NCBI GenBank assembly: GCA_010027105.1
Contig: RGVT01000141.1
Location: 1-6,953, forward strand
Direction of reading: 5' to 3'
From: Planctomycetia bacterium
GTDB taxonomy: Bacteria; Planctomycetota; Planctomycetia; Pirellulales; UBA1268
DNA length: 6,953 bases
Part shown: in pieces, positions 1 through 6,238 of the stretch
Position numbering within the stretch: the first letter of the stretch is position 1
Layout: every line of letters starts with the position of its first letter
Made by a program: the position numbers and the translations under genes
The notes under the pieces: model-generated
Told to the model about the DNA's origin: nothing
The model's input: the letters and a program-made list of their open reading frames with translations, nothing else
Databases searched by the model: none

Positions 1-341
1 CCCTCGCCGAGGCTCGTCGCCACGCCGACGATCACGGCCAGCGGCCAGCGGCGCACGGCGGCGACGGCCGTGTCGAGCGACCAGCGGCCCGGCCGGTCGG
101 CCGCGAGAAACACGTACGCGGGCCCCCGCGCCGCGGTGGGCCCGTCGTACCGGGCGCGGGCCTCCGCGAGAGAGCCGCAGACGACGAGGTCGAGCCGCTC
201 CGCGAGGCATTCATGCGCCGCCTCGAGTTCCGCGCCGGCCGTCGGCCCGAGCCACAGGCCGGAGGGCCGGCCCGGCTCCCGCGGCAGCCCCCGCAGGGCC
301 GCCGCGTCAGGCACGCATGAACGACGATCCGGCTCGATCAT
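1..341 (-). CDS. Hypothetical protein, N-terminal part, cut by left edge
   Basis: An open frame starts at the ATG at 341 and runs without a stop for 113 codons to the left edge, so the C-terminus is not visible. It starts 73 bases after the PhoH stop on the same strand and may be the next gene of that transcript. The ribosome site is weak (GAGAG just before ATG). The protein begins MIEPDRRSC. It is rich in Ala, Gly and Arg at the start, then alternates predicted helices and hydrophobic strands (LDLVVCGSL near residues 50-58, AYVFLAADRPGRW near 73-85, LAVIVGVATSLGEG at 100-113). This alternating alpha/beta layout, with short strands such as VFLAAD and VIVGVA, could be a receiver-like or other Rossmann-type fold, but no catalytic motif is visible. 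I do not recognise the family. That it is coding is fairly certain because the strand and base pattern match its neighbours; its function is unknown. Confidence 0.6.
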   Translation of the reverse strand, partial: MIEPDRRSCVPDAAALRGLPREPGRPSGLWLGPTAGAELEAAHECLAERLDLVVCGSLAEARARYDGPTAARGPAYVFLAADRPGRWSLDTAVAAVRRWPLAVIVGVATSLGE

Positions 342-414
342 GCTCTCTCGGCATCGGCGCCGCACGCAGCCGTCTGCGCCGGCGGCGCGACCCGCCGCTC
401 CTCTCCGCAACGCA

Positions 415-1740
415 TTACAGCAGTTCGCTCGCCAGATCGGCAAGCGCCGACCGCTCCCCCTTCTCGAGCGTCACGTGGGCGTAGAGCGGCTGCCCCATCA
501 TCCGGTTGATCACGTAGGAGAGGCCGTTGGAGAGGGCGTCGAGGTAGGGCTGGTCGATCTGGCAGACGTCGCCGGTGAACACGATCTTCGTCCCCTCGCC
601 GGCCCGCGTGATGATCGTCTTGATCTCGTGGGGGGTGAGGTTCTGCGCCTCGTCGACGATGAAGAAGATCCGCTGCAGGCTGCGACCGCGGATGTAGGCC
701 AGCGGCGTGATCTGCAGCTTCTCCGACTCCCGCATCTCGGTCACCCGCTGGGCCGCCTGCGTGTTGTCGCCGCACTGGTGGCGGATCACGGTGAGGTTGT
801 CGTAGAGCGGCTGCATGTAGGGATCGAGCTTCTCGCCGATGTCGCCCGGCAGGAAGCCGAGGTCGCGGTTGGAGAGCGGCACCACCGGCCGGGCGAGGAG
901 GATCTGGCGGTACTTCTGCCGGCACTCCAGGGCCGCGGCGAGCGCGAGCAGCGTCTTGCCCGTGCCGGCTGTGCCCGCGATCGTGACGAGCTTGATGTCG
1001 TCGTCCATCAGGGCCCGCAGCGCGAACGACTGCTCGGCGTTTCGCGGCGAGATGCCGTAGCAGGTCTGCTTCTCGACGCGGGCGAAGGCCCGGGGGGCGG
1101 GGCGGTAGGTCGCGAGCGCCGACTTGCTGCCGTTGCGGAGGATGAAGTTTTCGTTGGCCAGCGGATGGGCCACGTGCGCGAACTCCTCGATCGGCACATG
1201 CCCGTCTGCGTAGAAGCGGTCGATCGTGCCGGAGTCGATTCCCTCCACCACCCGCTTGCCCGTGTAGAGCTTGTCGAAACTCTCCACCTTGTCGGAGGTG
1301 TAGTCCTGCGCCTTGAGGCCGAGCGACTTGGCCTTCATCCGCAGATTGGAATCCTTCGACACGAGGATCACCGGCCGCTCCGCATGCTCGCGCTGCAGCC
1401 GCAGGGCGAGGCCGAGGATGCGGTGGTCGGGCGTGTCCTGCAGGAACGACTCGTGGAGCCGGTCGTCGCGGCCGCCGAGCACGACGCGGATCGAGCCCAA
1501 GCCGTCGCCGAGCGGGCAGCCCTGCTCGGCCAGCACGTCGCCGGTGAGCGTGTCGAGGCGGCGCAGGAACTCGCGGGCCTGGAAGTTGAGGTTGTCGTTG
1601 CCGCGCTTGAACTGGTCGAGTTCCTCGAGCACCGTGATCGGGATCGCGACGTCGTTCTCCTCGAAGTTCCGGATGCAGCCGGAGTCGTGCAGGATCACGT
1701 TCGTGTCGAGCACGAACAGCTTCGGCCGGACATCCCTCAT
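415..1740 (-). CDS. phoH: PIN domain-PhoH family ATPase (PhoH2-like)
   Basis: This 441-residue protein has the PIN-PhoH (PhoH2/YlaK-like) architecture at its usual length. The N-terminal PIN nuclease domain (about 6-150) shows the expected acidic residues: D12 in LFVLDTN, E40 in TVLEELD, D105 in DTPDHRIL and D130 in SKDSNLR. The C-terminal PhoH ATPase domain (about 230-441) has Walker A GTAGTGKT at 256-263, Walker B IFFIVDEAQN at 358-367 and a sensor-like IVFTGD at 386-391. Characterised members unwind and cleave RNA with ATP; that activity is inferred here. The protein has no signal or membrane segment, so it should be cytoplasmic. I chose the ATG at 1740 because GGAGG lies 4 bases before it and the PIN strand begins at once. 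The frame stays open far upstream into the GNAT region, but that part is low-complexity shadow translation. The gene lies 151 bases after the GNAT gene and may have its own promoter, though none is clear. All key residues are present, so it looks functional. Confidence 0.96.
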   Translation of the reverse strand: MRDVRPKLFVLDTNVILHDSGCIRNFEENDVAIPITVLEELDQFKRGNDNLNFQAREFLRRLDTLTGDVLAEQGCPLGDGLGSIRVVLGGRDDRLHESFLQDTPDHRILGLALRLQREHAERPVILVSKDSNLRMKAKSLGLKAQDYTSDKVESFDKLYTGKRVVEGIDSGTIDRFYADGHVPIEEFAHVAHPLANENFILRNGSKSALATYRPAPRAFARVEKQTCYGISPRNAEQSFALRALMDDDIKLVTIAGTAGTGKTLLALAAALECRQKYRQILLARPVVPLSNRDLGFLPGDIGEKLDPYMQPLYDNLTVIRHQCGDNTQAAQRVTEMRESEKLQITPLAYIRGRSLQRIFFIVDEAQNLTPHEIKTIITRAGEGTKIVFTGDVCQIDQPYLDALSNGLSYVINRMMGQPLYAHVTLEKGERSALADLASELL

Positions 1741-1891
1741 GACTCCTCCGTGGGCTCGCGGGCGATCCATCGAGGTGCGAATCGTAGCCGGGCGGCCCCG
1801 GCGGCGGGATGCCGGTTTTCGGCCGCGCCGGTGCGATTGTGAGCGGGCCGTGTGGGACTCGCGCGCCGCGGGGCCCGGCCCGCCGCGCCCG

Positions 1892-2839
1892 TCACGGCCT
1901 GCGGAACACCGTGCCGTGCTCGGCGATCTCGAAGCCGAGCTTCGTGAACAGGCTGATCGCCGCCTTGTTGGAGACGGGCGCGTGCGTCTCCACGAGCGAC
2001 ACGCCCTCCCCCGCCAGGTCGTGGAGCGACTCGGCCACGAGGTGGTGGGCGAACCCCTGGCGGCGGCGCGAGCCCACGATCTCGACGTCGAGCAGGCCGG
2101 CGGCGACCACGCCCCACGAGCCGGCCAGCGGCTGCATGTCCCAGTACGACGCCGCCCCGAGCAGTTCGTCGGCCTGGTTGAGCAGTTCGTAGCGACGCAG
2201 CGCCACCCCCGTCGTGGTGGCCGCCTCCCACCAGGTGCGGCGGGCCGGCTCGTCGATCGCCCGCAGCACCGTGTTTCTGCGGATCGCCAGCTGCAGCCGG
2301 TTGACCGGCGGCCGGAACCCGTGGAGCGTTCGCCGCAGCACGGCGATCCGGTCGCCCGCGAGGTAGCCCGCCCGCTCGAAGATCCGGCGCATCGCGACCG
2401 ACGAGTCGAGGATGCCTGGCAGGTCGGAGCCGCCGTACAGGCCGAGGTAGAAGCTGCGGAGGTCCGACGACCCGCCGCCGAGGATCGTGCGGGCGCCGCG
2501 CCGCCGCAGGTAGTCCTCACAGGCCCGCAGCAGCCGGTCGCCCGCCTCGTCCTGCTGCGGATGCGGCACCGTCGCCACCAGGAGCGTCGACCCCACCTGC
2601 GTGTCGACGGCCGAGCGGTCGCGGGTGGGGCCGAAGGCGGCGTGCGCGAAGCCCACCACGCGGTCGGCGTCGGCCGCCACGATCAGCCCTTCGCGGTCGA
2701 AGTAGGGCTTCGAGAAGACCGCGGCCTCCAGGAGCGCGGCCGTCATCGGCTGCACCGCCGCCGGCCCCAGGTCGGCGGCCCGCCACACGTCGGCGAGCCG
2801 AGGGGGGTCGGCGTTGCGGAAGCAGCGGATCTCGATCAT
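1892..2839 (-). CDS. Double-domain GNAT N-acetyltransferase
   Basis: This is a 315-residue protein with two GNAT-like halves. The C-terminal half has the acetyl-CoA loop RRRQGFAHHL (258-267) after the strand GLLDVEIVGS, then the N-x-A-x-x-L-F-x-K-L-G-F signature at 291-303 (N291 and F303). The N-terminal half starts IEIRCFRNADPPRLADVWR, typical of a GNAT first strand and helix. It has RVVGFAHAAFGP at 60-71, and a second acceptor-like helix and loop near 145-160 (AMRRIFERAGYL). GNAT enzymes transfer an acetyl group from acetyl-CoA to an amine, and two-repeat members include mycothiol synthase, but the substrate cannot be read from this sequence. The ATG at 2839 is preferred: AAGG lies 9 bases upstream and it overlaps the stop of the Rieske remnant as ATGA, so translation may be coupled. 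Frame upstream of it is the Gly/Arg-rich shadow of that remnant. Only the C-terminal half keeps a convincing acetyl-CoA loop. Confidence 0.9.
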   Translation of the reverse strand: MIEIRCFRNADPPRLADVWRAADLGPAAVQPMTAALLEAAVFSKPYFDREGLIVAADADRVVGFAHAAFGPTRDRSAVDTQVGSTLLVATVPHPQQDEAGDRLLRACEDYLRRRGARTILGGGSSDLRSFYLGLYGGSDLPGILDSSVAMRRIFERAGYLAGDRIAVLRRTLHGFRPPVNRLQLAIRRNTVLRAIDEPARRTWWEAATTTGVALRRYELLNQADELLGAASYWDMQPLAGSWGVVAAGLLDVEIVGSRRRQGFAHHLVAESLHDLAGEGVSLVETHAPVSNKAAISLFTKLGFEIAEHGTVFRRP

Positions 2840-3006
2840 GCGCCCGCCTTCTCCGGCGGGCCCGGGGCGTCGATCGCGTGCCACGCACCGGCCACGTTCG
2901 CCACCGCCACCATCCGCCCCGCCACCATCCGCCCCGCCACCACGCGTTCGGGGCTCGTGCCGGCGGGACACTCGGCGGCCGAGGCGATTCGGAACCAGTC
3001 GGACAT
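2836..3006 (-). pseudogene. Truncated Rieske [2Fe-2S] ferredoxin-like protein
   Basis: This 56-codon frame begins MSDWFRIASAAECPAGTS and continues to ANVAGAWHAID. That pattern matches the N-terminal strands of small Rieske ferredoxins (NirD and dioxygenase-ferredoxin type). In intact members the next residues are the first cluster motif, C-x-H, usually followed by a second C-x-x-H about 15-20 residues later. Here the sequence goes instead to APGPPEKAGA and stops, so none of the four cluster ligands exists and no iron-sulfur centre can form. An in-frame internal deletion joining the N-terminus to a Pro/Ala-rich tail would explain this. Residues 24-33 also carry a five-residue duplication (AGRMV twice) from a 15-bp tandem repeat in the DNA. 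The frame ends in a 4-base ATGA overlap with the GNAT start, which may be why it persists. It lies 34 bases after the acyltransferase stop. No good ribosome site precedes its ATG. The Rieske reading is by eye from the N-terminus only. Confidence 0.62.
2904..2942 (-). repeat. 15-bp tandem repeat inside the Rieske remnant
   Basis: On the plus strand the unit ccgccaccatccgcc occurs at 2904-2918 and again at 2919-2933. A partial third copy (ccgccacca) follows to 2942. The unit is five codons long, so the copies stay in frame and give AGRMV twice in the remnant. This is a recent-looking slippage duplication, consistent with relaxed selection on this gene. Confidence 0.9.
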
Positions 3007-3040
3007 GGGCGGGCACCGCGGGGCTCCGCCCGTTCGATCG

Positions 3041-3985
3041 TCAGGCGGCGGAGCGGCCCACTGTAGCCGCTGCAGGCTGGCCCCGCCATCGGCGGTGCAC
3101 CCACCAGTACTGCGCCGGGGACCGCCGGATCGCCCGCTCGAGCAGCGTCGTGTACCACTGCGACACCGCCTTGAGGTCGGCCGTGTCGGCCCCTCCATCC
3201 GCGGGGTCGGCCGTGCCCTCGAGCCTGAGATCGTAGTCGAAGAGCCGCCCGCCGCGCCGCGTCGCCGAGCAGACCATCACCGGCGCCTGAGCCGAGAGCG
3301 CGAACACGCCGATCGCCTTGTGCACGCTCGCCGGCCGGCCGAAGAACTCGACCCAGCAGCCGCGCGGGCCCGCGGCCTGATCGCCGAGCAGGCCGAGCGC
3401 CCCGTTCTCGGCGAGCACCACGGCGACGTCGGGGCTGCTCCCCTTCTTGGGCAGGATCCGCTGCCCGCGCGACTCGCGAAACGCCGTCACGAAGCGGTCG
3501 AGCAGCGGGTTGTCGAGCTCGCGCGCCACCGAAAAGATCCGGAAGCCGAACAGTCCGAAGAGATACGCGGCGAGCTCGAAATTGCCGAAGTGCCCCGAAA
3601 GGATCACCTTCGGGCGGTCGAGCCAGAGCGTGCGCACCATCTCCTCCATCCCCTCGATGCGCAGGTGCCTGCGCCACGTCGTCTTGTGGATCACCCGCGG
3701 CGCGTGGGCGATCTCGATCACCATCAGGAGGAGGTGCTCCCACATGCCACGGGCGACGGCGCGGCACTGCGTGCCCGACCATTCGGGGAACGCCTGCTGC
3801 AGGTTTTCGCGGACGACCCGCCGCCGGATCTTCACCCGGTTGGCGAGGAAATCGGACCAGTCGCGGGCCAGCCGCTCGCACGTGGGCCGCGGCAGGGCCT
3901 GCACCACGCAGATCAGCGTGCGCACCGCCACGTACGCGACGGCATCGCCAAGTCTGACTGCGAGCGGGCGATCTCGGGCATCCAT
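3041..3985 (-). CDS. Lysophospholipid / lipid A acyltransferase (LpxL/HtrB-like)
   Basis: This 314-residue protein fits the LpxL/HtrB/MsbB acyltransferase family in length and motif order. A hydrophobic segment at about 13-30 would anchor it to the inner membrane. The catalytic H-x4-E motif is present as SGHFGNFE, with H132 and E137. Further on are the conserved LLGDQ (199-203), the FFGRPAS block (214-220), where these enzymes bind the acyl donor, and the C-terminal QYWWVHRRW (292-300) typical of the family. Members add a fatty acyl chain to lipid A precursors or related lipids at the cytoplasmic face. The exact acceptor here is unknown, but the family implies a Gram-negative-type outer membrane. 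The ATG at 3985 is preferred; a GTG in the same frame at 4030 would add 15 Gly/Arg-rich residues with no domain. Neither has a strong ribosome site. The gene starts 48 bases after the CPBP stop and probably shares its transcript. All expected catalytic residues are intact. Confidence 0.92.
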   Translation of the reverse strand: MDARDRPLAVRLGDAVAYVAVRTLICVVQALPRPTCERLARDWSDFLANRVKIRRRVVRENLQQAFPEWSGTQCRAVARGMWEHLLLMVIEIAHAPRVIHKTTWRRHLRIEGMEEMVRTLWLDRPKVILSGHFGNFELAAYLFGLFGFRIFSVARELDNPLLDRFVTAFRESRGQRILPKKGSSPDVAVVLAENGALGLLGDQAAGPRGCWVEFFGRPASVHKAIGVFALSAQAPVMVCSATRRGGRLFDYDLRLEGTADPADGGADTADLKAVSQWYTTLLERAIRRSPAQYWWVHRRWRGQPAAATVGRSAA

Positions 3986-4033
3986 GCGACGCGGGATTGT
4001 GCCGCACCCGCCCCCCGGCCGCCAGACCACTTT

Positions 4034-4858
4034 TCATCCGGGCACCGCCGGCGTCTGCACGAGCACCATCACCACGCTCACGGCGTTGAACAGGGCGTGC
4101 GCCAGGATGCCCGGGACGATCGAGCCGGTGTGTCGCGCGAGGATGCCGAGCACGATGCCGAGGGCCGTCAGCGGTACCCAGGCGAGCCCCTGGCCGACGT
4201 GGGCGAGCGCGAAGGCGAGCGCGGCGCCCGCGATCGCGAGCCCGCCGGCCCGGGCGGCGCCGACGAACCTTGCGAGCCTGGTCTCGAGCCATCCCTGCAG
4301 GAGACGGCGAAAGAAAAACTCCTCCACGACCGGGGCCGTCACCGTCGCGGCGAGCCACACCAGCGCGACCGACGCGGCGTCGCGGTGCCCGGCGAGAAAG
4401 TCGACGATTGGATGCCGGTAGGGCACGATCCGGTCGAGGCAGGCCGCCATCCCCAGAAGCGGCGCCAGCACGAGGGCCACCGTGCCTGCCGCCTGCCGCA
4501 GCGCCGTCGGCCAGTCGGCGACATCGAATCCGAGCCCCGACCAGGATGCCCCGCGGCGGCGGAGGCGGGCGACCGCCAGGGCGGCGGCCCCGGCCGGAGC
4601 GAGCATGCCCGACACGAGTTGCTGCCTGACCGACGGCGGCTGCGGCCCGATCGAGGCGGCGCACGACTGGAGCAGCACCGCCACGACGACGATCCAGAGC
4701 ACGTCCGTGCCGTTCCACGTGACCGGGACGGCGACCGCCTGTCGCCCGAGGCGGCCCCCGCGCCGGTGCCAACGGACCGCGGCCGCGAGCGTTCCCACAC
4801 TCGCGAGCGTGGCCAGTGCCGCGAGCGCCGTCCATCCGTCGGGAGCGTCAGTTCCCAT
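4034..4858 (-). CDS. CPBP family intramembrane metalloprotease (Abi/CAAX-type)
   Basis: This is a 274-residue, very hydrophobic protein with about seven or eight likely membrane spans (for example 10-28, 52-70, 83-98, 122-140, 162-178, 205-219, 228-241 and 247-268). The three motifs of the CPBP (CAAX protease and bacteriocin-processing, Abi) family are complete. They are E-E-x3-R as VEEFFFRRLL with E179, E180 and R184; F-x2-H as FALAH with F217 and H220; and H-x3-N as HALFN with H254 and N258. The Glu and His residues bind the catalytic metal in the membrane. Members cleave prenylated proteins or peptide precursors, or act in immunity and signalling; no substrate is evident here. The ATG at 4858 lies inside the end of the upstream glycosyltransferase frame (11-base overlap), which indicates translational coupling. 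The protein has no extra domain. Family assignment is secure and function is inferred. Confidence 0.93.
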   Translation of the reverse strand: MGTDAPDGWTALAALATLASVGTLAAAVRWHRRGGRLGRQAVAVPVTWNGTDVLWIVVVAVLLQSCAASIGPQPPSVRQQLVSGMLAPAGAAALAVARLRRRGASWSGLGFDVADWPTALRQAAGTVALVLAPLLGMAACLDRIVPYRHPIVDFLAGHRDAASVALVWLAATVTAPVVEEFFFRRLLQGWLETRLARFVGAARAGGLAIAGAALAFALAHVGQGLAWVPLTALGIVLGILARHTGSIVPGILAHALFNAVSVVMVLVQTPAVPG

Positions 4859-5678
4859 CCATGTTCCCGCTGCGCTGCCTGACGATCGCGGCCGCCGACA
4901 CGGACACCGCCGTGGCGGTCATCCACGTGATGGCCAACACGGCCTCGTGGCGCGGCGCAGCCAGCAGAAGCCGCATGGGGATCAACACCGACCCGAGCAT
5001 CACCGCTGCCGTGGCACGGGTCAAGCGGCCGGGCGTCGCGGCCGCGGTGTGCAGCGCCGCGAGGACCGTCGGAAACAGCATGATAGTGTCGTAGGAGCGG
5101 TGGTAGAAACAAATCATCCCACAGACCGAACACAAGGCCACCATGGTCAGCATGGCGGCCTCGCGAGTGCGGCGCATGAGGCTCGCCACCGGGACGAGCA
5201 CCGCCGCCATCACCCCGAGCGCGAGGATGTGCATCGTCCGGTGGTCGATACCGAGACGTTTGGCGAAGGTTCCGGGGCCGATAGTGCTTGCCTGCTCGAG
5301 GAACCGGAGCGACATTCCGCGGCCCCAGTGCTCGAACATCGTGCCCAGCGGCACACCGGTCCAGTAGCAGGCGGCTACCGTCGATGCCGCCAGGATCGCC
5401 ACTCCGCAGAATCCACCGACCATCTGCCGTCGCAGCGGAAACAGCACGAGGAAGGGCAACGCGATCTGCGGCTTGATCATCGCCAAAGCCCAGCACACCC
5501 CGGCCGATGCGGGCGGCTGCTCGAGCCGGGCATCGGGGTAGATGCCGACACGAAACAGCCCGTATTCGGCAGCTCTGGCCGCCATGTCGATGTCGAACTG
5601 TCTCGCCCGGGCGAGCCAGACCCCGGCGACTGAGTTTTTCGATTCAGTCAGCGGCGGCAGCCGCATTGACAAGTGCAT
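4848..5678 (-). CDS. GT87-like membrane glycosyltransferase, N-terminally truncated
   Basis: The frame gives 276 residues. From about residue 57 on it resembles the C-terminal half of GT87 (DUF2029) polyprenyl-phosphate-sugar mannosyltransferases. The span ASAGVCWALAMIKPQIALPF carries the characteristic K-P-Q at 69-71. Further spans lie at about 87-106, 150-167, 173-190, 199-215, 222-240 and 247-266. YHRSYD at 192-197 sits on a loop where the family often has a similar motif. Intact members are about 400 residues with ten or more spans and an N-terminal catalytic loop with acidic residues, which is missing here. Residues 1-56 are soluble in character and resemble only a short piece of a GT87 N-terminus (MAARAAEYGLFRVGIYPDA). 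A deletion or 5' truncation with loss of activity is therefore likely. The start is uncertain: 5678 and 5666 both lack a ribosome site. Its end overlaps the CPBP start, so it may still lead the operon. Confidence 0.68.
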   Translation of the reverse strand: MHLSMRLPPLTESKNSVAGVWLARARQFDIDMAARAAEYGLFRVGIYPDARLEQPPASAGVCWALAMIKPQIALPFLVLFPLRRQMVGGFCGVAILAASTVAACYWTGVPLGTMFEHWGRGMSLRFLEQASTIGPGTFAKRLGIDHRTMHILALGVMAAVLVPVASLMRRTREAAMLTMVALCSVCGMICFYHRSYDTIMLFPTVLAALHTAAATPGRLTRATAAVMLGSVLIPMRLLLAAPRHEAVLAITWMTATAVSVSAAAIVRQRSGNMDGN

Positions 5679-5693
5679 GTACTTATGTATACT
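5666..5693 (+). promoter_or_regulatory. Near-consensus sigma-70-type promoter facing right
   Basis: A perfect -35 box TTGACA (5666-5671) and a -10 box TATACT (5688-5693, five of six consensus bases) are separated by 16 bases in an AT-rich patch. Transcription would start near 5700 and run toward the small wHTH gene at 5962, leaving about 260 bases of leader. The spacer contains an imperfect palindrome aagtgcatgtactt (5671-5684, 12 of 14 positions symmetrical), which could be an operator. The -35 box lies inside the first codons of the divergent glycosyltransferase frame. Confidence 0.6.
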
Positions 5694-5743
5694 TCTTCAA
5701 TCAGGGCGAAACCCGCTGATCAAAAACTTTCGGATCGCTCCCC

Positions 5744-5965
5744 ATGTACGTCGATGGAGAAGGCAACGCCTGCAGCGAGCATGATCTCGAGCCCACGGGA
5801 CTGTTCCGGAAGTCGCCTTCGACGCGCAAGGGCAACGAGGGCGGCATGTGTCTTCAGGAGGGTTTTCTGGACCGCCACAAGCGTGCCGTCACTCGTCATA
5901 CTGTGTACGATGCATTGGGTCGAATCATCCACGGCCCGCATTTTCGGCCCGGAGGCTTCAAATGA
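5744..5965 (+). CDS. Doubtful 73-residue ORF in the leader of the wHTH gene
   Basis: This short frame lies between the promoter at 5666-5693 and the small regulator gene. It begins MYVDGEGNACSEHDLEPTG and ends RPGGFK, with its stop overlapping the next start as ATGA. In favour: correct strand, position behind a good promoter, and the coupling overlap. Against: no ribosome site before the ATG, a composition that is charged but patternless, no recognisable domain, and a competing minus-strand frame of equal length (5941-5720). It may be a real small protein, a translated leader, or chance. No function is proposed. The stretch 5694-5961 otherwise shows no RNA structure that I could identify by eye. 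Confidence 0.25.
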   Translation: MYVDGEGNACSEHDLEPTGLFRKSPSTRKGNEGGMCLQEGFLDRHKRAVTRHTVYDALGRIIHGPHFRPGGFK

Positions 5966-6213
5966 AGGTCTCGATTCTCAACCTGCATTGCCTCAATGCT
6001 TTGTGCGATGACCGGGAAAGCGTTCCTGGAATCGTGGCCGATGTGAGGCTCTCGACGCATGGCAACATCACCGTCGATGATGTGGCGGCTTGCATGCATG
6101 AGCTGGCCAGCGAAGGCCTCGTGGTCGGCACAGTCGATGCGTCCGGAGTCGAGTGGTTTCAACTGACGGAGAAAGGCCGCCACGAACTCGATACCAACTG
6201 GGTGACCGACTAG
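5962..6213 (+). CDS. Small winged-helix-like protein, possible regulator
   Basis: This 83-residue protein starts at the ATG at 5962, preceded by a strong ribosome site (GGAGG, 6-base spacing), which decides the start over an in-frame ATG further upstream at 5848. It begins MKVSILNLHCLNALCDDRES. Predicted helices lie at about 7-18 and 38-51 (VDDVAACMHELASEGLV), followed by a beta-hairpin or wing (GLVVGTVDASGVEWFQLT) and a last helix at LTEKGRHELD (68-77). This order, with the L-T-x-x-G-R ending, is typical of PadR-like and other winged-helix DNA-binding domains. Acidic patches rather than a basic recognition helix mean DNA binding is not assured, and it could instead mediate protein contacts. 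It is the only convincing plus-strand gene behind the consensus-type promoter, and it converges on the polyprenyl synthetase remnant with a 25-base gap. No terminator hairpin was seen in that gap. Confidence 0.72.
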   Translation: MKVSILNLHCLNALCDDRESVPGIVADVRLSTHGNITVDDVAACMHELASEGLVVGTVDASGVEWFQLTEKGRHELDTNWVTD

Positions 6214-6238
6214 CTCACCACGACGTTTTCAGAGCGTC

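Noticed and set aside
380..397. Hairpin after the PhoH stop (6-bp GC stem, 6-base loop)
   Set aside because: No T-tract follows on the minus strand, and such short GC stems are expected by chance here, so it was not called a terminator.
70..1842. Plus-strand open frame of 590 codons
   Set aside because: It is antisense to the PhoH gene, with repetitive Val-Glu-Leu-Asp-Arg composition and no domain.
1741..1891. Possible promoter for PhoH in the 151-base gap (TACGAT-like -10)
   Set aside because: No matching -35 box at a suitable distance; too weak to annotate.
415..2520. PhoH frame extended upstream as a 701-residue fusion
   Set aside because: The extra 260 residues are shadow translation of the GNAT region; the PIN domain starts right at 1740 behind a GGAGG site.
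2517..4835. Minus-strand open frame of 772 codons
   Set aside because: It is an out-of-frame shadow across the CPBP, acyltransferase and GNAT genes, Gly/Arg/Ala-rich and without a domain.
1313..4882. Plus-strand open frame of 1189 codons
   Set aside because: It lies antisense to PhoH, GNAT, the acyltransferase and CPBP genes, which all have clear motifs. Its translation is Arg/Pro/His-rich low complexity, as expected from antisense of GC-rich genes.
5720..5941. Minus-strand 73-residue ORF opposite the leader ORF
   Set aside because: No ribosome site, no domain, and it lies antisense to the predicted transcript from the 5666-5693 promoter. It cannot be fully excluded.
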